Under the pieces are notes generated by a model, which worked only from the letters and a program-made list of their open reading frames with translations, ran no database searches and was not told the origin of the DNA. The translations under genes and the position numbers were made by a program. A stretch of 24,139 bases of DNA, taken from the NCBI GenBank assembly GCA_964392465.1, contig CAYMPC010000014.1, positions 1 to 24,139 of the forward strand. Direction: 5' to 3'. This DNA is from JAAXVZ01 sp964392465. Lineage in GTDB: Archaea; Nanobdellota; Nanobdellia; Woesearchaeales; GW2011-AR15. This document shows positions 1 through 7,690 of the stretch, one piece after another. The number at the start of each line of letters is the position of its first letter. Within the stretch, counting starts at the first letter, position 1.

Positions 1-457
1 TAAATAAGAAAGCAAAATTAAAAATGCCTGATTTAAACTCATCATCTTTTTTATAATATATAAAATTAGTTTTTAATCTTAGTAAGGTTATTTTCAGATA
101 TATTACTATAAAATAAGATGAGATAACTCTAATTATCTTATCTGATATTTCATTAGATTTAATATATATCTTAGAAATTAATGAAAATGTTTTAGAGATT
201 AATAAAATAGTCTTAGAAATTAATAACCTCAATTTTAATTTTAATGAGCAGTATAACTTATGACTAAAAAGGATAATATCAATCCTGAATAAAATAAGAT
301 AAAATATAATATTAATAATTGTTTTAATTAAAATGTTAAATGTGTTTTTCTTTTCCCCATTAATAAATTCCTCATATGTTAGTAAATCCGGCAAGTCTTT
401 CAGTGTTACTTCTTTCTTAAACTCTTTCTCTTTCCGAAATATATTTTTTAGTTTCAT
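1..457 (-). CDS. Partial membrane-associated protein with a heptad-repeat segment, 3' end beyond the window
   Basis: I do not recognise this gene. An open frame begins with ATG at 455-457, overlapping the TGA of the upstream surface-protein gene (ATGA), and stays open for all 152 codons to position 1, so the C-terminus lies outside the window. The N-terminus is charged (MKLKNIFRKEKEFKKEV). A hydrophobic stretch follows at about residues 43-65 and is probably membrane-embedded. Then come near-identical seven-residue units (LLISKTI, LLISKTF, SLISKIY) that would form an amphipathic or coiled-coil helix. Translational coupling to the upstream sequon-rich protein suggests both act in one envelope structure; that is inference. 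Very AT-rich DNA can hold open frames by chance, but 150 codons without a stop plus the ATGA overlap argue for a real gene. Confidence 0.6.
   Translation of the reverse strand, partial: MKLKNIFRKEKEFKKEVTLKDLPDLLTYEEFINGEKKNTFNILIKTIINIIFYLILFRIDIILFSHKLYCSLKLKLRLLISKTILLISKTFSLISKIYIKSNEISDKIIRVISSYFIVIYLKITLLRLKTNFIYYKKDDEFKSGIFNFAFLF
168..230 (-). repeat. Three tandem degenerate 21-bp repeats inside the left-edge gene
   Basis: Units at 168-188, 189-209 and 210-230 share the pattern (plus strand) nTcTTAGAaATTAATnAnnn. The period is 21 bp, or seven codons, so each unit adds one heptad (LISKxxL type) to the encoded helix. In-frame tandem duplication explains this better than a regulatory role. 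Confidence 0.6.
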
Positions 458-2625
458 TTGTATACTAATCTGAGATAAGGTCTGCAATCTGCAGCTCCGC
501 TTGGATTATAATAATCGCAATTTGATATTGGTGAATTTCCATAATAACAAGTAAAGGGGAAATTTTCTCCGCTCAAATCCTGTCCTAGCCAATTGATAAA
601 AATATTTGAATACCCTTTTTCCTGAGCATCTTTTATTATTTCTGTGGCATCTATACACTTCCATCCTTTTTCTGGATCTATTATCTTGTAAGATATCAAT
701 GATGAACTTATATTCTCAAATTTCAAATTTGAGCAGAAACTTTCAGAGCTAGATTTTAAATAATTAAATACTGGTTCATTGTAATAATAGAGATAAGAAC
801 AAACTTCAGCTCTTTCTATAGTCTCTTCAAGTTCAAGTATGTCAAAATCCATTTGAGCAAAGAAATTTACTCTTCTAGATAATGCGTTTTGCATTGTACA
901 GAAAGATTCAGCATTGCAATTAGGTTGATAAAGTTCATAATCCGTATTGAAATATATGCTATTGGTCTGAACAAATTCTATTTCATTTTGTTGTATATTT
1001 GCAGTTGCATATACCCCTTGTTCATTTAACTCAGTTTTAATAGTATTATTATCTAAGGCAAAGGAGATGTTTGTTTTTACCCATTTTTTACATATTTCAT
1101 TCTGGAATTGCAAACATTTTAACAAAACATTTGCTTCGTTTACTTCAAGAGTAACTGAAAATGATGTATTCTCCCCTTCAAGATAAATTATTTTTGAAGT
1201 AAGTCTTGTATCTATATTCTCAATAATATCAACATTAATTTTATTAATATCTTCAGTCGTAAATTTAACAAAATTAAATTCATCTTTTCCTATCAAAAAC
1301 TCATTTTTTAATTCGTCATATCTAAATAAGTTCAATCCTTTATCTAATAATGAGAGATTATATTGCTCTATATCTGATAAATTTTGAAGAATTATTATTT
1401 CTGTAATATTTGTCGCGTTAAGTGTTTCATTTATGCTTTCATTTAATGTCAAATTTAGGCTCTCGTTCAGTGTTAAATTTAAGATTAAATCAATGCTTTC
1501 GTTAATTGTTTCATTAGTGAGAGTAAGATTTAATTCTGTTATATTTTGTGTCAGATTTTGTGTTAGGTTTTCGGTAATATTTTCAGTAATGTTAATTGTT
1601 ATAGTTTCATTTGAAATATTTTCTATTGCTTCCTCAAAGGGTGGTACAATAATAGGTTCTTCAATAGGCCCTTCAATAGGCTCTTCAACAGGTTCTTCAA
1701 CAGGTTCTTCAATAGGTTCCTCCTCAATGGTTTCTTCAAACTCACTAAGATACGTGTATGTAATAGAACTTAAATTTAGTATCATATCTTCAAGTTGGAT
1801 AAATAAGGTGATTCCTCTAGGTAAATTAATATTACAGGTTTCAATACAATAATTATCAAAAGATTTTGTTGCTATTGTTTCAGATACTTGTTCATATAAG
1901 GTTTCGTTTGTTTCATTAAGATTAATATCAATAGATTCGTTTATAGAATTATTAATAGATTCATTCCCCAAAACATCTCCAACCAATATTTCTTCTTCAA
2001 AAGAAGTGTTTTGGGAAGTATTTAATTCTGTAGTGATATTAGTATCAGCCAAGATTAATTGTGTCTCAATTAAATCACCTTCAGAGAGATTGATTGGTTG
2101 TACTAAAGACTCATTTGTAACATTATCCTTAATCTCTGGGGTGGTTAGCTCTTCATTTATCAAAGAATCATTAACATCACTTAATTGAGGATCATTTTGC
2201 TGAGATTCTATTTCTTCAATAACTAATCCTGTAAGTAAATTATTATTTACCTGATTTAAATTATCTGTATCTATAATTAACCTTTCTCCAAGATATATTT
2301 TTCCTGTTCCATTACCAAAAAATTTTCCTGTAATCCTTAGGGAAGTGATATTTCCATCAAGAGTTAGTGATAAATAATCTGACTGATTATACAACTTAGA
2401 TAATTCAATTGTGTTTGCCTTTTCTTCGTAGATTGCCCTTCCTGTTAAACCATAATCTGTTGTCTGGAAAGAAATTACTATTCCCAAAAAGAAAATAGAT
2501 ATAATTGCGACAAATAGTATATCCTCATTATTGTTTCCCTTGCTTTTCACTGATTTAGATTTAGTCTTTTTCAGCTGAGCTAAAAATTCTTTTAACGGCT
2601 CCTTACTAAAAAGAGGCTGTCTCAT
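454..2625 (-). CDS. Membrane-anchored surface protein with a sequon-dense stalk
   Basis: 723 aa. Residues 1-35 are basic and probably cytoplasmic, about 36-53 is one transmembrane helix (ILFVAIISIFFLGIVISF), and the rest is probably outside the cell. A hand count gives close to forty N-x-S/T sequons, many back to back between about residues 330 and 420 (NITENITENLTQNLTQNITE). An EEP[IV] repeat (six 4-residue units) precedes them. The last ~150 residues are Cys-rich and end in RPYLRLVYK, after a WKCIDATEIIKDAQ segment that recalls DNRLRE-type beta-sandwich domains; that likeness is tentative. The ATG at 2623-2625 has a good ribosome site (AGAGGTGAG) and overlaps the TGA of the HTH gene; its own TGA overlaps the next ATG. 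I infer a heavily N-glycosylated stalk or S-layer-associated protein. The domain assignment is uncertain, but the topology and sequon density are direct observations. Confidence 0.85.
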   Translation of the reverse strand: MRQPLFSKEPLKEFLAQLKKTKSKSVKSKGNNNEDILFVAIISIFFLGIVISFQTTDYGLTGRAIYEEKANTIELSKLYNQSDYLSLTLDGNITSLRITGKFFGNGTGKIYLGERLIIDTDNLNQVNNNLLTGLVIEEIESQQNDPQLSDVNDSLINEELTTPEIKDNVTNESLVQPINLSEGDLIETQLILADTNITTELNTSQNTSFEEEILVGDVLGNESINNSINESIDINLNETNETLYEQVSETIATKSFDNYCIETCNINLPRGITLFIQLEDMILNLSSITYTYLSEFEETIEEEPIEEPVEEPVEEPIEGPIEEPIIVPPFEEAIENISNETITINITENITENLTQNLTQNITELNLTLTNETINESIDLILNLTLNESLNLTLNESINETLNATNITEIIILQNLSDIEQYNLSLLDKGLNLFRYDELKNEFLIGKDEFNFVKFTTEDINKINVDIIENIDTRLTSKIIYLEGENTSFSVTLEVNEANVLLKCLQFQNEICKKWVKTNISFALDNNTIKTELNEQGVYATANIQQNEIEFVQTNSIYFNTDYELYQPNCNAESFCTMQNALSRRVNFFAQMDFDILELEETIERAEVCSYLYYYNEPVFNYLKSSSESFCSNLKFENISSSLISYKIIDPEKGWKCIDATEIIKDAQEKGYSNIFINWLGQDLSGENFPFTCYYGNSPISNCDYYNPSGAADCRPYLRLVYK
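1651..1722 (-). repeat. Six tandem 12-bp repeats coding EEP[IV]
   Basis: Consecutive 12-bp units (plus strand AAYAGGYYCYTC) at 1651, 1663, 1675, 1687, 1699 and 1711 encode EEPI-EEPV-EEPV-EEPI-EGPI-EEPI on the minus strand. Two central units are identical. This is a likely slippage-prone spacer within the surface protein, just N-terminal to its sequon-packed stretch. Confidence 0.8.
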
Positions 2626-2759
2626 TTTTTCTCACCTCTTTTTTTACTTGCTCTATTGTAAACTGTCCAAATTGTTCTATCATCCCTGTTCAAAGAAAGA
2701 GCAATCTCATGATAAGTCATATTAAGAGAATCTTTCATATAGAAAACAACAGATTCCAT
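2622..2759 (-). CDS. Small HTH protein (sigma-70 region-4-like fold), start uncertain
   Basis: From the only canonical in-frame start (ATG 2757-2759) the product is 45 aa. It carries an HTH core, TYHEIALSLNRDDRTIWTVY, followed by a basic tail, and resembles small archaeal HTH proteins and sigma region 4; I infer DNA binding. The frame stays open upstream to a TAA at 2901-2903. The segment NIPLSIFNNRDFSF before the ATG reads like coding sequence continuous with the HTH, but no ATG, GTG or TTG lies there. Either a non-standard start (for example ATT at 2823-2825 or 2883-2885) is used, or the 5' end is damaged. A GTGAT element 9 nt before ATG 2759 could serve that start. The stop TGA overlaps the ATG of the surface-protein gene. 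The palindrome array directly upstream suggests an autoregulator of this operon. Confidence 0.65.
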   Translation of the reverse strand: MESVVFYMKDSLNMTYHEIALSLNRDDRTIWTVYNRASKKRGEKK

Positions 2760-2875
2760 AAATGAAAAATCACGGTTATTGAAGATAGAAAGAGGTATAT
2801 TAATATCAGAAGGTTTTTCAGTAATACTCTTTTTTCTGCCGGCGATTTTTTGTACCTTTATGTAAACTAGTCTAT

Positions 2876-3028
2876 TACTTACAATGTAAGTATCTACTAT
2901 TTATATTTTTCTAAACCTTTTTACTTACATTGTAAGTACAGATATAAATACTTTTCTCCTCTTTTTTACTTACATTGTAAGTATTAATATATATGCTTTT
3001 TTTCTCTTCTTTACTTACATTGTAAGTA
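2876..3028 (-). promoter_or_regulatory. Array of four 17-bp palindromes at 45-bp spacing, with TATA elements
   Basis: The perfect palindrome TACTTACAWTGTAAGTA occurs at 2876-2892, 2922-2938, 2967-2983 and 3012-3028, giving start spacings of 46, 45 and 45 bp. The first has A at the centre, the others T. Read on the minus strand, each palindrome is preceded by a purine-rich run and a TATA-like element: ATATAAATAG, TATTTATATC, CATATATATTAA and TTTTTATATTAA. The repeating unit is therefore promoter plus operator. With a transcription start about 26 bp after the last TATA (near 2878), the palindrome lies between TATA and start site, where a bound protein would block RNA polymerase. The HTH protein encoded immediately downstream is the obvious candidate ligand (inference). 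This array fills most of the gap of over 300 bp between the HTH ATG and the tRNA. Confidence 0.8.
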
Positions 3029-3054
3029 TTAATATAAAAATATTTCTCAGAAAA

Positions 3055-3066
3055 TTATTTAAATTT
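3055..3066 (+). promoter_or_regulatory. Probable TATA box of tRNA-Asn
   Basis: TTATTTAAATTT is centred about 34 bp before the first base of the tRNA, which would place the transcription start roughly 8 nt upstream of the mature 5' end. It lies outside the palindrome array, so the tRNA is probably not controlled by it. Confidence 0.45.
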
Positions 3067-3094
3067 AAGGTTAATTCAAATGAGAATACATCTT

Positions 3095-3167
3095 GCCTCG
3101 ATAGCTTAGCAGGTAGAGCGACAGACTGTTAATCTGTAGGTCGCCAGTTCGAGTCTGGCCCGAGGCG
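3095..3167 (+). tRNA. tRNA-Asn (GTT)
   Basis: 73 nt with all cloverleaf parts. The acceptor arm is GCCTCG paired with CGAGGC, with an A-C mismatch at the seventh pair. The D-arm contains AGCTTAGCAGGTAGAGC. The anticodon stem ACAGA/TCTGT encloses the loop CTGTTAA, giving anticodon GTT. The T-arm is GCCAG-TTCGAGT-CTGGC and the discriminator base is G. CCA is not encoded (next bases TTTC), as is common in archaea. There is no intron. An oligo-T run (3168-3177) follows and can serve as the archaeal terminator. The convergent pilus-platform gene ends 13 bp further on. Confidence 0.96.
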
Positions 3168-3180
3168 TTTCTTTTTTACC

Positions 3181-5409
3181 TTAACCAACTACATTATTTG
3201 AGAGAACAAGTGAAGCAATTATATTGAAAATCAAAATAACTGTAAATGAGATTAAAGAATAAAGCATCCCGCTTTTGTGAAAGTATTGTCCTAAAAGATA
3301 TTTCTCGTTCAAAGGATCATATCCGTTTTGTAAAGTATTCAACATTGTGGTAAGAAGATAGGTTATTTGAACTATATATACCCCGACAACTATCTGAAAA
3401 TAAAAAGTAGGAATAGTATCTTTAAATATATCTCCAATACCTCCCATACCTCCTGTGCCTGTTGTTGCGCCTGCTGTCACATCTGAAGAAAGATTGCTTA
3501 TTTGGTTAGATAAAGTATTTATGATAGCAGTTATCATAGAGGTAAGACCAATTACAATGCCTGCAATAAGGGGCGCAAGAAAATTTATTTGTGAACTCAT
3601 GCTGCTTGTTATTTCTGCCATAAGATCCTTTAATCTTTCTTCTACCCTGTGCATCTCTTTAATATATGTTGAAATATTGATTAATGCCTCTGATGCAACA
3701 TCTGGACCTTTTTTTGCATTTTCCACAAACACTTTCATAGAACTTTCAATCAAAGCAGAAGGATATTTATTTATGGCACCATATTTTTTATTGAATATTG
3801 CTTCCTCCACTCCCATCCCTAATGTTGAAATATTGTTATAGACAAGTTCAAAAAACTTTCCTGAATTAGTATTTACTGTAACCTGCGAGACTTTGTAAAA
3901 GGCAATCTCAGCAGGCAACCCATCTCCAACTCTATTTCCAAGCTGAAATAAAGCAGAAGCAAACTCATCTTCTAATTCTTTTGTCTTTTTTCTTATGTCT
4001 ACTAATTTTCTTGTTGTTGTTTTATAATAAAAACTGAACCCCAATGCCAACCCTATTGGAAGCAAGATACTCAACAAAGTTGAGCCAAGACCATATGGCC
4101 CTACTATTGCCCCTGTCGAATCTTTTTTATAACCCAAAAAACTGAATGAAGCTTCTTTTACTTTTTCCATATCTGATATTTGAATAATTTTAAAATCTTT
4201 ATCCATAGTAATATCTGAATATTCTCCTCTCCAATTGTTTATATTATAGATAATCAATGGAGAAATGGCAATAAGAGAGAATAAAACTATAATAAAAAGT
4301 GAAATCCATTTTGGGTTTACAGAAAAGTTTTGTTTGCCTAATATACTAACATTAAGATTAGAATATTTTTTTAGTTCTGGATTAACTTCTGTTATATCTG
4401 CCTGCCCATATCCTGTTGGTCTTGTTGATAAAATAACTTTGCCCAAATACCATACTAAAAGAGGTAAGAAAAGATTATACAAAAATGAAATATGATACCA
4501 TCTAACACTGCCCAAAAAACCTATAACTAAAGGTAAAATAACTAATCCTAGAATAGGAAGAATAACTCCAAGCATGTGTAAAGTAGTAATTGGTGATTTC
4601 AAATTTTGAGCGAAATGCAACATTTTTTCATATGTTGCCTCTAATATAAGCGACATTGCTTTTTCCAATGATTCAACTCTTTTTTTCTCGCTAGGCTCGT
4701 ATAAAGAAGATTCTACAAGATGCATACTCTCTACAAATTCCATATTGTATTTTTTCCATTTGTCTAGATATTTATCAAGAGATTCTTTCACTGAATTATA
4801 TTTTGAGGTTTCAAGATCCCAAATTATCCTTTTGAAATCAAGACTTAAAGGAGGAGAAAGGTGATCTGATGTAAATTTTATAGCCAATTCTATATTTGAT
4901 GTATGTCTCATGTAAGAGACAATATAAAAAACTGAAAGAACCATTTGGTTACTTGCTTTTAATCTCCAATTATTTGCAAGCAGAGAAGGAAGGGTACTTA
5001 AAGGAATTATTGAAACAATCCCCAAGAGAAGGGAAACCATAATAAAAAACATTGTTCCTTCCCCTTTCATTAAAAGACCCGTTACTAAAAAGGATAAAAT
5101 AACACTAATAAGGATGAAAGCAAAAGGAAAGAGTAAAGAAAATGCAGTTACCCCTTCAGGAGTTGTGTTCAAATGGCATGTTTCAAGAGCCTCAACTAAT
5201 TCATCTCTTTTTTTAGGGTCTGCTTTTAGAGTAATTATTTTTGCGCAGAAGTTGCATGCTTTTTCATAAAACGAGAATTCAAAAGGAAGTATTTCTTTTT
5301 GGAATTGTGTATATTCTTCAGATTTAACGCCTAAATCTTTATTTTTATATTTTTCTGTAAATGCCACTATCTCTTTTTTTATATCTTCTTCACTAATTCC
5401 TTTAGCCAT
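3181..5409 (-). CDS. Type II/IV secretion F-domain (TadC/FlaJ-like) pilus platform membrane protein
   Basis: 742 aa. A soluble N-terminal region (1-85) is followed by hydrophobic segments near 88-113, 119-142, 277-300, 305-325, 368-388, 436-456, 605-635, 670-692 and 715-738. Cytoplasmic helical stretches lie between them at about 143-275 and 457-600. This is two T2SSF-type modules in tandem, the arrangement seen in archaeal ArlJ/TadC-like inner-membrane platforms that work with a secretion ATPase to assemble pilin-like filaments. A Gly/Thr-rich loop (GATTGTGGMGGIGD) sits between late membrane helices. The start ATG has a purine-rich site (GAGGGGAG) and a TATA-like AATTTATACT further upstream. 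No assembly ATPase or prepilin peptidase is in the window, so the partner genes lie elsewhere. Exact system type (archaellum, adhesive pilus, other) cannot be told. Confidence 0.82.
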   Translation of the reverse strand: MAKGISEEDIKKEIVAFTEKYKNKDLGVKSEEYTQFQKEILPFEFSFYEKACNFCAKIITLKADPKKRDELVEALETCHLNTTPEGVTAFSLLFPFAFILISVILSFLVTGLLMKGEGTMFFIMVSLLLGIVSIIPLSTLPSLLANNWRLKASNQMVLSVFYIVSYMRHTSNIELAIKFTSDHLSPPLSLDFKRIIWDLETSKYNSVKESLDKYLDKWKKYNMEFVESMHLVESSLYEPSEKKRVESLEKAMSLILEATYEKMLHFAQNLKSPITTLHMLGVILPILGLVILPLVIGFLGSVRWYHISFLYNLFLPLLVWYLGKVILSTRPTGYGQADITEVNPELKKYSNLNVSILGKQNFSVNPKWISLFIIVLFSLIAISPLIIYNINNWRGEYSDITMDKDFKIIQISDMEKVKEASFSFLGYKKDSTGAIVGPYGLGSTLLSILLPIGLALGFSFYYKTTTRKLVDIRKKTKELEDEFASALFQLGNRVGDGLPAEIAFYKVSQVTVNTNSGKFFELVYNNISTLGMGVEEAIFNKKYGAINKYPSALIESSMKVFVENAKKGPDVASEALINISTYIKEMHRVEERLKDLMAEITSSMSSQINFLAPLIAGIVIGLTSMITAIINTLSNQISNLSSDVTAGATTGTGGMGGIGDIFKDTIPTFYFQIVVGVYIVQITYLLTTMLNTLQNGYDPLNEKYLLGQYFHKSGMLYSLISFTVILIFNIIASLVLSNNVVG

Positions 5410-5517
5410 ACTCCCCTCTTTTTTAGATATATGTCAATTAATTCTAGTATAAATTAGTTTCTATTCCTATATAATAAAAGAGAAATCTTTTAATATTATT
5501 AGCTAATCTTTTGTGGT

Positions 5518-5982
5518 ATGTCAAACATAAAAGATAAATATAATATTCTTAAAAAAAAATATTCATTGCCTGAATATGAACAATTAAACCAAGACTTTGA
5601 TCTTGAAGATATTAATGCTGAAACAGAACTTATATTATCCAAAATAAGGTTGAAGATATATGAAAAAATGGATTTTTATGCTAAGCTTTTTGAATCTATG
5701 CTACAGCCAGAATCAAGCCTTGTTGATCTTTATGAAGCGCATTATATAGAAGATGATGTAAAAAACAGCGCTTATTCTCTTTTCAAAAGAATCATACATG
5801 TACTTAGATCTTCAAACCTTGTATCTGTAAATAATAAAGAAGAAGATAATGCAAAATTCATAAAAGATGCTTTTCAGGATTGGAATTCAATAAAAGATGA
5901 TGTAAAATATCATATAAAAAGACTCATTAGTTTATGGGAAAAAGAAACTGATATAAAAGAAGACTTAAATTATTTTGGATAA
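5518..5982 (+). CDS. Unknown helical protein upstream of adk
   Basis: 154 aa; I do not recognise the family. The protein is charged, mostly alpha-helical in appearance, with no signal peptide, membrane segment or cysteine pair, so it is probably cytoplasmic. Its C-terminal half (HIKRLISLWEKETDIKEDL) is rich in Lys/Glu. The ATG has no ribosome site. A TATA-like TTTAATAT at 5489-5496 is about 25 bp upstream, suggesting a leaderless message. The adenylate kinase gene starts 24 nt after its stop on the same strand, so the two may be co-transcribed. The 108-bp gap to the divergent pilus-platform gene holds promoters for both. Confidence 0.75.
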   Translation: MSNIKDKYNILKKKYSLPEYEQLNQDFDLEDINAETELILSKIRLKIYEKMDFYAKLFESMLQPESSLVDLYEAHYIEDDVKNSAYSLFKRIIHVLRSSNLVSVNNKEEDNAKFIKDAFQDWNSIKDDVKYHIKRLISLWEKETDIKEDLNYFG

Positions 5983-6006
5983 AATTTAAAATAATGTGAA
6001 AATAAA

Positions 6007-6639
6007 ATGAAACTAATTTTTTTAGGCCCTCCCGGTAGCGGAAAAGGAACTCAGGCTAAGATTCTCGCTGAAAAATTAAAAATACCCCACATCTCAACAG
6101 GAGATATTTTTAGAGTGAATATAAAAAATCAAACTGTTTTAGGAAGGAAAGCTTCTGAATTCATGAACCAAGGGTTATTAGTTCCTGATGAGATTACAAA
6201 CGCTATGGTAAAAAATAGATTAAACGATAAGGATACAAAAGAGGGATTTATTTTAGATGGCTATCCAAGGACAATACCACAGGCAGAATTTTTGGACAAC
6301 ATAATAAAGATTGATAAAGTAATTAATTTTGAGCTTGATGATAATGAAGTTGTAAAGAGAATTTCTGGAAGAAGAACATGTAAAAACTGCGGCTCTGCTT
6401 TTCATATTATTTTCTTAAAACCTAAAAAAGAAAATATTTGCGATAAATGTAATAATGATTTGGCACAGAGAGATGATGAGAAGCCTGATGTTGTAAAAAA
6501 AAGATTAGATGTTTACAAAAAACAGACAGAGCCTTTGATTGATTATTATAAAAAGAAAAAAGTTCTTGTTGATGTAAGTGCTTATCCTAGTATTGAAGAT
6601 ATTGGTAAAGAAGTTGAAAAGATAATTACTTCTAATTAG
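6007..6639 (+). CDS. adk: Adenylate kinase (zinc-LID, bacterial/eukaryotic-like family)
   Basis: 210 aa. It catalyses ATP + AMP to 2 ADP in the cytoplasm. The N-terminal P-loop GPPGSGKGTQ (residues 7-16) is followed by the AMP-site segment HISTGDIFR and the DGYPRT motif. The LID holds two cysteine pairs (CKNCG and CDKCN) able to bind zinc. The QRDDEKPDVVKKRL segment supplies the conserved arginines. Length and motifs match the family shared by bacteria and eukaryotes, not the smaller AdkA typical of many Euryarchaeota. It follows the unknown 154-aa gene by 24 nt. TruD converges from the other strand with a 19-bp gap. Confidence 0.95.
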   Translation: MKLIFLGPPGSGKGTQAKILAEKLKIPHISTGDIFRVNIKNQTVLGRKASEFMNQGLLVPDEITNAMVKNRLNDKDTKEGFILDGYPRTIPQAEFLDNIIKIDKVINFELDDNEVVKRISGRRTCKNCGSAFHIIFLKPKKENICDKCNNDLAQRDDEKPDVVKKRLDVYKKQTEPLIDYYKKKKVLVDVSAYPSIEDIGKEVEKIITSN

Positions 6640-6658
6640 ATTGAAATTAAAAGGTTTT

Positions 6659-7672
6659 TTAATTTTTATTTTTGAAAATTTTTTTTATTAATATAGTGGC
6701 ATAACTCCCTTTGCCTAATTCAAAAGAAATTTTTATTTTTTTCTTGCCTTCATTTAATTCGTCTTCTTCTTTTTTGCAGATTTCCAGATTTTTTACTTCA
6801 ACAATCAATTGTCTTTTTCCTCCCATAGGAGTAATATCAGGAATCTGTCTTATTATAAAATCTCTTAATAAAATTTTTTTTTTTGATAGTATATCTTCAT
6901 ATATTCCTTTTATTTTATTATTTTCAAATTCTGTATCAAAAGAAAGTAAAGGAATTGCAATATTTTTAATTCTTTTTTCAGGAAAAATGAATATTCCTTT
7001 TGAATATTTAATCGAAGTGTTTTTTTTTGATTTAATTTTTATATATTCTGAAGCAACTTCATTCCATAGCCAGCTTTGTACTGAATGCAAATATATATTC
7101 AGTATTTTAAAAGGAACTTTTTTTAATGCGCCAACATAATCATTTTTAGTTGAAGATAAATGATTTTTTACATTATCCAGATCAATTAATTCTGCTGCTT
7201 TTTTGAAATCTTTTTTTAATATGGCTAATCCTATCTCTAAATTATGTTTTCCAAATCTTTGTTCATCAAAATAATTTATTATGTTGTCTGTTGGTTTTGG
7301 GTTCTGCTCTTTTTCTAGACTTCTCACTTTTATTGTGAATTTGTTTCCTTTTAAATCTCCTAAAGATAATGGTTTATTGCCATTTCCTATTATTTTTACT
7401 TTGAATTCATTATTTTCAATCTCTTTTATTTTTCCTTTGACAGAGCAATATTGTTTTGTAATCGCATATTTATCTTTACTTCCTGCATATCCAAAATTTT
7501 TTCTTTTGATATTAAAATAGTGAGATAATTTTTGGATTATCTTCTCTGTGTCATATTCTTTTTTTTCAAGCAAAAAATAAGTATACTGGTGGTTCTCATT
7601 TAAATCGTTTAAAGAAAAGGAAGGTATTTCTTCTACAATAAAATCTTCAGGAAGCTGTTTTATTATATACAT
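6659..7672 (-). CDS. truD: tRNA pseudouridine(13) synthase TruD
   Basis: 337 aa. TruD isomerises U13 of tRNA-Glu (in other lineages also further RNA sites) to pseudouridine. Visible motifs are the N-terminal DFIVEEIP, the catalytic segment GYAGSKDKYAIT with the probable nucleophile Asp67, NYFDEQRFG at about 133-141, and the YLHSVQSWLWNE segment near 194-205. The length is close to that of the E. coli enzyme and shorter than many archaeal homologues, consistent with a trimmed insertion domain. The start ATG (7670-7672) lies 18 nt after the stop of the upstream DUF5752-like gene, so the two probably form an operon. Confidence 0.93.
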   Translation of the reverse strand: MYIIKQLPEDFIVEEIPSFSLNDLNENHQYTYFLLEKKEYDTEKIIQKLSHYFNIKRKNFGYAGSKDKYAITKQYCSVKGKIKEIENNEFKVKIIGNGNKPLSLGDLKGNKFTIKVRSLEKEQNPKPTDNIINYFDEQRFGKHNLEIGLAILKKDFKKAAELIDLDNVKNHLSSTKNDYVGALKKVPFKILNIYLHSVQSWLWNEVASEYIKIKSKKNTSIKYSKGIFIFPEKRIKNIAIPLLSFDTEFENNKIKGIYEDILSKKKILLRDFIIRQIPDITPMGGKRQLIVEVKNLEICKKEEDELNEGKKKIKISFELGKGSYATILIKKIFKNKN

Positions 7673-7690
7673 AATGAAAAAGAAACTTAA

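Noticed and set aside
1433..1852. 139-codon plus-strand frame with Ser-rich product
   Set aside because: It is the antisense shadow of the sequon and EEP-repeat region of the surface-protein gene; its composition (SIGSSTGSSTGSS) simply mirrors those repeats, and no promoter or ribosome site precedes it.
2876..3028. Possible small CRISPR array (four equal repeats at regular spacing)
   Set aside because: Repeats are only 17 bp and perfectly palindromic. The intervening segments are alike (TATA-like element plus pyrimidine run at fixed places), not unique spacers, and no cas gene is nearby. A promoter/operator array explains it better.
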